A stretch of 64,000 nucleotides of DNA, from contig JAIGNY010002160.1 in assembly GCA_020152595.1 (NCBI GenBank), positions 1-64,000 of the forward strand, written 5' to 3'. Made by a program: the position numbers and the translations under genes. The notes beneath the pieces are model-generated. The model made no database searches. It was not told where the DNA came from and saw nothing but the letters and a program-made list of their open reading frames with translations. Shown here piece by piece: positions 1 to 11,700 of this stretch (the first letter of the stretch is position 1; each line of letters begins with the position of its first letter). The DNA is from Chiridota heheva (taxonomy: Eukaryota; Echinodermata; Holothuroidea; Apodida; Chiridotidae).

Positions 1-773
1 ATCAAGTAACATATCACATCCCTTACACAATTGTTATATTGTACTTTTGATAGGTTTTTACTTACTTCCAAACTTATGTACTATCAATATAAGGTTGGGA
101 AACAATGTAAACTTCCCAAACATGCTCTCGGGGAATTTGATAATGTCAGAGGAAATAATAGCATCATAATTCAAGGAGACTATTGAAAAGTGAGCTTAAA
201 AATGTCACTTTTAAAACAAACCACAAATTTGTAGGGCTCTACTACTCTCAATTAACATGTCTTACCATGGCTTTTGCAAATGGCACAAGGCTTACTAAAT
301 TTATGAACAGCGAAGGCAGATAACTACTCATTTTGTTGTTGTTTGTAGGGAATCAAGAACTACAATACATTTTAATCATGTATCAGTTATTGCGTTTTCA
401 ACAACAGTAGATGTTAATTCCATGGTAAGACCAGCTATCATTGGGAATTAATTATAACACTTCCAAGGTTCTGAATAAAGGTGTCCAAAATCTTCCATGA
501 AAAATTGTGACAGAAACAATATTAATGTAGTGAATACATCTTTATATGCTCACTCTTCACGACACGTTCCCTCTTTTGTAATTTTGAACAAGTACATCGG
601 GGAACATTCTCATAGCATGAACCAGATACATTGTGGCCACAACCTAACTCAAGAAATACAAAAACAATAATAATATTTTTTTAAATCTAATTTTGTATTA
701 ATTAATTTTTTGTATAATAAAATGTATTTCATCCGTTCCTCTCACGGTTTCAGGTTTACTGAAGTTAACCTAC

Positions 774-870
774 CTTATTCTCTTAGCTACCCTACAATTT
801 GATGTAACTTCAGCATTAGTACCACAGATGGGATGGAAAAAAAGGGGTTCATTGTACAATGGATCATCAG
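774..870 (-). CDS. NEURL4: NEURL4 exon 8 (start of NHR3)
   Basis: 97 bases: two bases finishing a split codon, 31 codons, then two bases of the next. The acceptor is TTTGATTGCAG, the donor AAG|GTAGGT. Reads [20 protein letters not shown] then [11 protein letters not shown]. The [11 protein letters not shown] opening parallels the LLFHPNCG-type start of NHR3 in NEURL4. The next exon, expected to start near an FNHGVV-type motif, was not found between 1 and 773, so it lies outside the window. Confidence 0.8.
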
Positions 871-2624
871 CTGCAATCAAAGACAAAGGAAATCGAGAAG
901 AAGACAAAATTACTACTGGTGCAATGGTCATTAAATCTATGTTGTGTTCTGACTTTGCATGGAAACAATAATTAGTTTATAAATGAGGAAATAAACATGA
1001 ATACTGATATTTAAAGCACATTCGACGTATTCAGCGCCCCTGCTCTAATAGGCGCCCACCTAACAATTCTTGGCTGATAACCTAATTTACTTGATTAATT
1101 TGAAGGCATGAAATAAGTTTTTTTCTACATTATTTCCTCATTTAGTGTCTGACGCTCACAATGTTTTTTATGGTGGTTATTGTGGTGCTAGTATAGAAAC
1201 AGTTCACACAATGTAAATCGAATAGCAACTGCATGTGGCACCAAAGCATGGGTGTAGGAAAAATTTAAAGCTTAAAAGTGGTACAATATTATTTTGGTGG
1301 GCCCTGGGCGCTTATTGCGTTGAATATGGTAGTATGAATAGGTTTCAAGCAAAATGCACATAAAACTATACTCCCTAAATCATATCTCCCAGGAGGGCAC
1401 CATCCATGTAGTGTCATGTGTACATACTCTACTATGCCAGACTGCACACAGAAATTGAAATGTCCATGACTGAATGCACACCTGCACCTTTATCATAGCA
1501 TAAAATAGAATCTGGGTTCGCTCATATTGGTTACTTTGGTAGGCTACCAAACTTAGACTTAGCAGATTTACTCCCGGTATGCTGGTACTCAATTTACAGC
1601 TGAGTGGACTAAAGGAAGTAAAGTGTCTTGCTCAAGGACACAATGCAGCGCTCACGACGGGAATCAAACCCGGTTCCTTTCGAAGACGAGCATGACTCCT
1701 TACCTACTGAGTAACTGCACTTCTACGCACAGAAATTGCACAGCACTGAGAAGGAATTTTGGTAAAAATACATTTCAGCCATAAAGTCATTTTGGATAGA
1801 AACTATATAATGAACAGGGTTAACCTATATTTAATTGTGCATTAGTACACATTGGAGCTGGCTCAATGGATATCAGTGTATGCACTTGGCTTCAACCTTG
1901 TGATCCCTTATCCGTGACTAAGCATGGTGAATCCCTTACTATGCATGGTGAATCCCTTGCAAATCCCTTATCCATGACTAAGCATGGTGAAGTATAGGTT
2001 AGTTGTTTGTTCCAGAGTATCCCTTATCCATGACTAAGCATGGTGAATCCCTTTACTATGCATGGTGAATCCCTTTATGAATCCCTTTATCCATGACTAA
2101 GCATGGTGAACTATAGGTTAGTTGTTTGTTCCAGAAACCCACAGCCTGTTTATGAGATCAGAATATTTGTGCTACCATTTCATTCTCTGGGTAGTGTGTA
2201 GAAATGACTACTTCCCCTTCAGCCTCTCCTTAAAGCCCCCTTAATTCCCCTCCCCAAAGCAGAAAAAGGATCAAAATGAAAAATCTACCTACCACCGAAT
2301 AATTGGGAAGCTCTTGCTCTGCTAAAGTTCGTAAGTAATTTAGATGCATCAGTCTTCTGTCTAATGCCTTCATTAGTGTGGATCGATCACGTTCTACGAT
2401 GACAACCTGGGGCAAAATGATAGATTATTAAAGGATTAATTTGTGCAGTAAGCATGCAAGTCCATCTTATATATGAAAGGTGACTTCAAAATGGTGAGGA
2501 AAGTAAATCATATTTAGTTTATAAGGAAATATTCAACTTCAACTTCTGTCCAATTTGTGAAGAAACGACTGAAATCAAGACTAGTTGCGATGTTACATTC
2601 TCATAATCCTCAACAAGTTGATGT

Positions 2625-2719
<95 letters not shown>

Positions 2720-5700
2720 CTGAGCTTTTGTGGGTTCAAAACCGTTGAATATGTAAGGTTATGTAAAACAGAATCAAGTAAGTTATTTATAATTTGCCAT
2801 CTGAAGAAAGCGTGAAGAACAGAAAATCATAACTTAAAAAGTTCAAATTAATCAAACTTAATATAGGGCCTCATCCAACAACTAGTAAGAAAGTGAGGAT
2901 GAGGGTGCCAACCTATCAATTTTCCACACTAGTAATTTCTAAGCAAACAACTGAATATCTTCACAATATGATAATGAAGTGCTTTCCCCACCACTTTGTT
3001 TCTTTTAAAGTTCTCTTTCAAATAAGATGGACTTGCTTGACCACTGAACTAATCCTTCAAGCTCGGAAAATACCCTTGGGAAGTAATTGGGTCAGATCAA
3101 GCTCTGCTATGATGCAAATAAGTTGTCATCAGTCATCTTACCAACATCCTCATCAAAGTTGACTGATCACATACAACAACATATTAAATTAATCATACAT
3201 TAAGCTCAGCAAATGGAAGTCAAACATTTAATTCATGAATTTTTAATTGGCTTGTTTCCACTACAAGGGTTCCATCCGCATCCCCAGAAAATTATTTACT
3301 CTAATAATCTATTTCACCTTGGAAACCAAACATTAGGGCTATATCTGTGTTACTTGGTCCAACAAGCATGGTAGCAGTAATAAGTCACCACCCCTTTAAC
3401 TTATAAATACTGATTAATTTCAGCACATACAGCATTGTATGGCATTGCATACAGTATCGTGCATGTCAAATAACAAAATAATACCATTTGACAATAAACT
3501 TCAAAGTTGCAGTTATTATACATTTGGTAAGTTCACTATACTCCAATGAGATCAGAACATTACATCAGGCCTCCCAGTGACTCTTTTTTTAAAATAAAGG
3601 TTTTTAAAGGTTTTAGATTTAAATAAAAAAGGTTTATAAGGGTTAATTCATGGAATAAATTTTCATACAATGAGCATATTCTGGGGCAAAGGCAGTTGGT
3701 GGCGCCAAAGTCCATTACTTACGTGAAGTTGAAATTTTATTTTGGCCCTGCTACTTTTTAAATGTGTGTTGAGAACAGATATGCTATTAAATGGATGTGT
3801 ATACTTACCAATGAAGCTAAAACCTTGGCACTCAATCATTTACCTTACTTAACTTTGAAAATAAAGGTTTTAAAGGTTTTAAAGGTTATTTTGAAAGGAA
3901 TAAAGGTTCAATTTGTCAATAAAGGTTTTTAAAGGTTTTAAAGGTTTTTAATGGTTTTCCGGGAGGCATGCATGACATGCTCATTTGTGTGAGCTACATT
4001 ATGTACGCTTTTAGTGGTAAAAAAATTGCATAACAATATAATGTGTAGTGTATTTACCCATAGCAACAGTCTGGTTGCTAACAGAACTTTCACACAGTGA
4101 AATAGGATGCGTTTCCCTGATCACCACTCAAGTTTTCCTGCTGATAACCCTACCAAAGTAACTTTATGCAACAAAGCACCTAACGTTATAAAACTAATAT
4201 TAACATAGAACAGGAACAAGATGTAAATTATATTCACCCTTTCTGCCATGCCATACAGATCCACAACACCATAGACTTGATCTGGCGTTGCGGCTGCAGC
4301 CAATCCTTGATCTCACCATTTATAAAGAAATGTAGGTCCCGTTAGCTCTCCTTGACACCCGATGCGGTCCCCTTCCTGCCAGACAAAAACAAAACAATCC
4401 GATCCACAAAAGACTCTTAAAATATCATCCAAGCACAAGAACCAATCACAATGTAACATCACACAACCAGGGTTCACTTTTTGTGTTTAAATGACTGAAA
4501 CATCTTTATTTAATCATTCATAACTTTGGCAATGAAGGAAGACAAAGGCTGTTAATAAATTCATCATGGCTTATTTTAGGTAAGAAACAAACATACTTGC
4601 CAAGAATATTTTTCCACTTATTCAATTCATGGAAATATCACTTAGCTACTGTACACGTATCAAATGCATAGCACTTTCTTTTGCACTTGTTACTCCAGAC
4701 AGGAAATTGAGGCCTTGTAAGGGGATCAATTTCTATCTTAGCCAATAATAAAATCAATATATGCTTAAAGGTCTAGTGACATATAGCAGATTTACATATG
4801 TGAAAGAACATTAAAGTGGTCCTGCCATGTTGGTCGGAACTAATGATAAATATGATATTTTGAATATTTGTTTTGCAAAAATATGATTTTTTCTGCTCTA
4901 CACCGTTTGTGAGAAAATGGTAAAAGAAGAATGATTTTTCGTCACCTTGATGAAAAAAAATCAGAATTCATACGCAATGACGTCACTTCAGGGACTCCTG
5001 TAAGTAAATGATGCATCGCTGACACATTTTGTGTGTGTACGCCATTAAAATTTCGTGACTAATGTCAATTATCATCAACCTTTGTTTTTTAAAATGTGAA
5101 TATTTTTCAAGTAAATATTAATCAAAATCCCGCAGCTTTGTGTAGTTGAAGGATTTAGTAATATAAATTCTCAAACTAAAAGTCGTTTATCAATGGCAAA
5201 GGGCAACAAACGACGATTCTAGACGTGTTTTGTGCACTTGACATGAAACGAAGTTTTCTGGGTTAAATATTATATTCAGCTCACGCCAGATTGTTATACC
5301 TCTGTTCTGTTAAATTTAAACAGTAGCTTGACCGCATAGCTCTCTCTGACATGAAATTTGTAATGTTTTGTGAGTAATAAAAATTCAAATTAAAGAAACA
5401 GAGGAAGAAAAAAAATAGAATAAGACTCAGTGAGATTCAAACTCATGACCTCTCGCTCAAAAGACAATGCCGTAACCGACTGGGCCACTTAATTACTTGT
5501 AAGCTAATATGATTTATTTTATATATAGTGTGAAATATGATCGAAGGAAGAAAAATTGGTAAATTAGAACTAAATTGTGAGCGGTCCCTTTTAGCATATC
5601 AAAATTTAAAAAATAAACTAACAAAATTACTTCCTGCACTGAGCTTCATGTACTCAGTCAGAAAGGATGGGGGGAAGTGCATTCGCTTTAATACAAAAGT

Positions 5701-8700
5701 TACCAAATTGTTTTTGTTTGATAACCAGATCACAAAAACTCCCTGTAAATATGTCATCGCATATTTGGAACACATTGCATAATCAGAGCCACATGCAGAA
5801 TATTATTCCCAAATCTTTAATCTAACTTATATTTGTAAAATTTGCAACCTAATTTGTTTCTTCTTTTATCTGCTCCAATCTCACAGAATAGTTTTCAAAT
5901 CAAATAAAAGCAATGTTACTTCTGGGTGGTTTATAACCAGGGAAGTGCCATTTTAGAACCTGGCCCCAGGTTTCTACAAGCTTATTATCCATGGGGCAGG
6001 TTGTTGATAGATATCATGTTTGATTGACACTTTGATGTAAACAGGTACATTAAAACCATATCAAAATGACATACGGGAGGTGGGATAGACATCTAGCTTT
6101 TTGTGAAATGTAAAAATGTTGAAGAAATTCAGTAAATACATGAGAGGGGTGTTATGGGGGGAAGGGGGCTAGACTTTCATTTAAGAATTTTTTTTTAAGA
6201 AGATGGGAGACGGACAAGTTTATTTACCATTTTATGTTTTCATTAATGAGAATAGCCCCACCCCAGGTTTAATTATATAGCAATCCCAATTTGTCCCTTC
6301 AAACTTGCTCAAGGGGAGGGATCATAACAAAAAACCAACTCTCCCACCCCCACCTATAGCCATTTACTCCCCCTCCCCCATAACGAAAAACCAACCCTCT
6401 CACCCACCAATAGCTGTTTTACCCCCTCACACACACCATTACCACTTCAGTTGATGTGGTTAGACTTACAAATATGTGGAAGAAAAAAACACAATGCATG
6501 AAAATGAGGAAGGGCAAACCATTAAACCATTAGTATTTCCCTATAAATGTGTCACTTTTAATTTTGAACTGGATCTTGCTTAATTTTGGAAACAAAACTG
6601 TTCAGCATGCCTGGGAAGGCTAAGGCATTATTTTGATTACTTAGAAGTTTGCTGGGGTTTTTTATGTGTATGTGCGTGGAACATTTTAGTAATTTGATTT
6701 AGCATAACAAATTCCTGGTCTAAAATTTGGGATACACATTCGCTCAGCTCAGTTGCGTCTGCATGGTTTTGTTACAGTTCTGTAGTTTTAAAAATAGAAT
6801 TTGATAAATATTCGGATTGTATGCATACTTTTTAACAATGGAAGTCATGTGTATTTTCAAACACGCAGCAAAGGTTTTTGCAGGAACTTCATTTGTTATT
6901 CTATTATTTTTGGGCAGTTTTCTTTCATGTTTCACTTTATTTGTTGATGGAATAAAACCACAAATTATGTTTTCGTTTCTTATTACGTTATTAACTTTCT
7001 TAATATTTGGAGGAATGATTTCAGGGCTTAGTTTTACCTGAGTTTTTGGAATAGATAAATATTTTGAAATAAAACATGAAATCTGAGTTAGTTAATCTTG
7101 TTTATGCTTTATTTCGCTGTTCCTTTGCTTTTCTTTTTATTTATTCAGTTTGTATTTTGTTTCAGGCCGCACCCACAATGACAGCAGGGGCCATGGTTTC
7201 CCACTTTTTAAGTAGTAATTTTCTTTGTTGGAAGTTTAGTTTAATTAAAATAATGAATGCAAATCTCTGTGATAGGCCTCTAAATGGAGGATATTTCCCT
7301 GCCCTGGGAATTTTCCATGATGCTAAACAATGATGATGTGCGGCATGCAAAAAATCTGAACGAAATTAGTTTGAAAAGAAACAACAACCAGCATAATGAA
7401 GTCAATGTATTAAGATAATATAGAAAAGCGTACAAACAAGTTTTTATGGAAAGTTATTTCAGAACAAAAAGATGCATGGTGTAGGCCTAAAGCCTGGGAG
7501 TCCTTCATGAAGTAGAATAGTTGTTCTTCCCTCTGCTTCATTACAACAGGACTAGAATAAACTAAAACATGTTTCGTGAATTGAATACACTTTTACATAA
7601 TTTTCATGACTATAATCAGGGATATGTCACTTTTATATCTAAACTTACTCGTGTCTGTTATAATCTTCAAAGTAACGGCCTTCATCACTTGCCTTGTTCA
7701 ATTGACAAGCAATTCTAGTAGTCTCAAAATGTAAATGGACTACGATATTTGGGGAAGAATTTGAGTATTTAAACCACTGTTTTATTTAATTATAATCACA
7801 ATCATGCCCAACTTTTAATCCCCATTACAGGTAACAGTTCTACCAAGAAATATTGTACGTGATAAAAACATTATTAAACTTCAAATTCACTCATTTACAT
7901 GTAACATTACTGTGAGATTCTCTGCAATCTCACAGTGAATAGGGGCTATTGTATTCAGCACACAATGGTTGGAAGTAAATGAGCTCTCTGCCTAGGTACA
8001 TTTGGGTGTTTCAATCCGTACGTGACTCCCCGGAAAAATGATTTCTTTTGTTCACGCGGCATGGCGCGGCGGCTTAAAAACATAACGCAAAATCCCGCAT
8101 ATCTCAAGTTGGCTATGCTCCCTAAATCAAGTTTCCATCAAACATCTGCTAATGAGGAAAACTTCAATTTTGGGGAAATTTCCTTCATATTGGACAATTT
8201 TCTTTCATCTTCAGGAAGTTGCCTTATTTTCAGGAAATATTATTCAATGTTCGAGAAATTTCTTTCATTTTCAGGAATTGTTGTCAATTCAAGAAATGTT
8301 TCTTCAATTCTTGGGAAAAGTTGCCCAATTTGACCAAATTTTCCTTTGATTTTACATTAATAATTTCTTAATTTTACCTCCCAAACCGAGAAGGCATGCA
8401 ACTGGGAAGGTGAATCCTCTCAGCAAGGAACTTTTCCACTGACCCCCACTTCCCTATGCCTCTGGGAAGAAGTGACTTACCCGTAATTCAAACAAGCTGA
8501 GTTCACCGTGATTCTCTTTTGTTCCTTTACCATTGGTGAGAATGCCGCTTCCACTCATAAGAACAGTTCCTGCATGAACAGAAGATAACAACTAGAGTAA
8601 GGTCAAGGAGTTTTTATGTTTCTAAAGAGATGGAACTCCCACTACTTGTAATACTAAAGAATTGGCACTAGTATGGAGGCCCCCATTTGGGACTGCCACA

Positions 8701-11700
8701 TGTTACGGTCACCTAATATCTACCACACACACACTTATGTAACAGCTTCACACTGTCTTAACGTGGGGCTTAACGGCACCACAACAATGAGGGTCAAATT
8801 GTGCCTGAGAGGTCAGATCATTCTAGAGGTAGGAAGGAAAGGAAACAGGGAAGAATGAAAGAAATTCAAGAACAAAAAGTCAGAAGCTGTGATTGAGAAA
8901 GGAGGTACATGGGTGAAACAAAAACAAAGTAGAAAGAGTAGGTGGAAAAGGAGAATTAAATATGGTTGTAGAGGGAAGCATGATGAAGGAAGGAGATAAT
9001 TTTATCCGGAGGATTTTTCTGGAAGAACTTAGCAATTGAGTTGTGGGGAGCGAGGAAAGCTCTGGGAAGGTTGTACAGGGGCAAGCAAGGAGAACGTGAT
9101 GGATTGTGAGGGTGCGATGGCAATTGTTGCAAGAGGGTTAGGGGGAGCCAATAAGCAGGTGGGATTAAGTGAGGTAGTAGTGAGTGAGGTGGGTGTAACC
9201 TATTCTAAGATGAGTAATATGAACGTTGTCGATACGTAAGAGGTTGTTGCTGGTGGGTTTGATTGGAATGGTGGGCTGGATGACATGGAGTTTGTTATCA
9301 ATTTGGGAGTTCCAGGAGGTTTGCCAGCGGTCACGAACAAGGGAAGCAATAAGCAGTTTGATGTCACAGAGGGTTTTGGGAAAAGGGGTAGGGGAGGGGT
9401 TGAGGGCAAGCTTAGCGGCTGCATCAGCCCTGTCATTGCTAGGATACCAACGTGGCTGCAGGGTATCCAGAAGAAAAGAACACTTTTCCTGCAGAGGGTG
9501 GCGAAAGGAGTTTCGGGAGGAGGAGGTGGGATGTGAAGTTATCCCATTTAAGGTTCAGTAAAGAAGCCTTTGAGTTGGAGAAAATGGCACAGTGGCTGAG
9601 CGGAGAGTACTAAATAAAGTTGAGGGCGAGGAGAATGGCCTTTGCCACGGCTGAAAAGATGGACTAGTAGTCGGGAAGTCTGCTACTGAGGGTGATGTCT
9701 TGGATGACGGCAACAGCAGCTGTCTTGTTGCCTTCCTTGGAGCCATCAGTATAGATGGAGGTGTAGCTTGAGAGTTGTGTCTTTGATTTGGTTGTGGAGA
9801 TTGATGAAGAGGTTAGGGTGGGTTTGGGTTTTGTGATGAGTGGAGAGGCCCAGGTGGACAGAAGGGAGGGGGGTGGCCCAAGGAGGAAAAGTGGGCCAGG
9901 AGAAGGTGCCAAGAGTGGTGGGGTTGATGCCGAGATGGAGGTCTGATTGAATGCGTAAGCTAAAGGGAGGGAATAGGGTTTTAGTCCTATCAAAGAGGGT
10001 GGAGGGTGAAGGTTGTAAAAAGGGTTCTGGGTGTTGGTGAGGACTTTAAAAGCATTGGAGAGGCTAAGCTTTCTACACCTTAGGGGGTTCGTTGGCTTCA
10101 ACATGAAGGCTGGTGATTGGGGAGGTCGTGTAGAAACCCAGACAAAGCCTAAGGGCTTCATTCTGAATGGTGTTGATGTGGTTGAGGTTTGAGTTGTGAG
10201 TGACACAGTAGACAATATTGCCGTAGTCAAGCTTGGCACGAACGGTGAGCCTGAAGATTTTTTGGCGGTTCGCACCCCAAGTGGTGTTGGTGAGGAGGCA
10301 GAGAATGTTGAGAAAGCTGTTGCATTTCTGTTTCAGGTTGGTGATGTATTACTTATAGGAGAGCTTGGGGTCTAGAGTTAAACCCAGGAACTTTGTGTGT
10401 TCAACTTTAGGGATGCGATTGCCATTAAGCACAAGGTTCAGCTTGGGGTGGAGGTTGTTGAAATGACAGATGTGCATGCAGACTGTCTTGTCTTTAGAGA
10501 ATTTAAAACCGTTATTGTTGCACCAGACTTGCAGCTGGTTAGGGGGCGAGTTGGAGTCTATTTTTGACAAGAGGAAAGCTAGGGAAGTAGAAGATGGTGA
10601 AGTCATCCACGAGAGGGTAGCTTTGATGTTTGGGCCAAGGTTTCCGTGATGTCGTTAATGCTAAGAATGAAGAGAGTGGGGAGAGGATGCTGCCCTGGTG
10701 GACACCCTCTTTTTGGGGTAGTGGTTGGTAAGGGTGTGGCCAATACTGAACTTGGACCTGCCTGGGTGAAAGGAAGTTTTAAATAAAGATGGGGAGGTGG
10801 CCTCTAAGGCTGATGGTGTAAAGTTTGCTGATAATGCTGTATTTCCAAGTAGTGTCAAAAGCTTTCTCGAGGTCGAAAAAGATTGCAATGAAGTGTTCCT
10901 TTTTTGCAAAGGATTACCGGATAATGGTGTCGAGCGTAATTAACTGGTCTAGGTTATTGCAATGTTTTCGGAAGCCGCTTTAGTGAGGGAAGGAGGGGGA
11001 ATTCTGTTGGTCTCAACAAACCAGTTTAGTCTCTGGTTAATGATCCTTTCTATAATTTTACAGAGACAGCAGGTAAGGGCGATGGGGCAGTAGCTGGAGG
11101 GGTTGGTACTGTCCTTTCCCGGTTAAGAGACAGGGGTGACAATAGCTGTCCTCCAGATAGGGGGAAAGAAATGGGAAGACCAAATATGGTTAAGGATGGT
11201 GAGTGAGGTAGTGGTGGCCTTGTTGGGGAGATGTTTCTGGTAGGGGATGTTATCCAGGCCCTTGGAGGTGCAGTCAGCATCGTGGATGGCTTGGTTTAAT
11301 TCAGAAAGGGTGAGAGGGGTGTTGTAGCTCTCGGAGTTGTCAGAGGGAAAGGTGATACTCCAGGCTTCATCGCGAGCTTTTTGGTTTTGAAAGCATTAGG
11401 GTAGTTGGCCAATGACGAGATGTTGCTGAAAGAGGCAACGAGGTGGTTAACGATGTCTTTTTTCGTGGTGAGGAGGTTACCATTCCAGGAGAGATGGGAG
11501 ACTTACCCACCCTGCCGTGGAAGCTGTTAACCATTCTCCAAATCTTCTAAGTGGGGGTGTTGGTGGTGAGAGAAGAAATGAAGTTGTTTCAAGTGTTGGT
11601 TTTACTGCCCTTAATAATGCGCCTGGCCTTGGCACGGCTGATGCGAACGAGGTTGAGGTTGTGGGTGGTCGGATTAGTTTTGAAGTTCCCGAGGGCCCTT

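Larger units (their letters stand above)
871..2288. other. NEURL4 intron 7 content
   Basis: Non-coding. Holds a dispersed repeat (1020-1260) with a second copy at 57050-57270, a tRNA-like SINE (about 1600-1725) and short tandem repeats (1905-2140). No open frame with a recognisable domain was seen. Confidence 0.6.
4376..8480. other. NEURL4 intron 5 content
   Basis: Contains a tRNA-like fragment (5432-5503), a 1.2-kb repeat (5925-7160) with a relative at 24528-26120, and a run of imperfect AATTTCCTTCA-type repeats (8150-8345). Otherwise AT-rich sequence without recognisable coding. Confidence 0.55.

Noticed and set aside
1620-1725. Functional tRNA gene
   Set aside because: A- and B-box-like motifs only; acceptor and anticodon stems do not pair, and the body looks like a SINE.
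2557-2815. Ile/Tyr-rich frames
   Set aside because: Read through a (TA)n microsatellite within a MITE.
9200-9561. Plus-strand frames of about 80-111 codons
   Set aside because: Antisense shadows of the LINE RNase H region on the minus strand.
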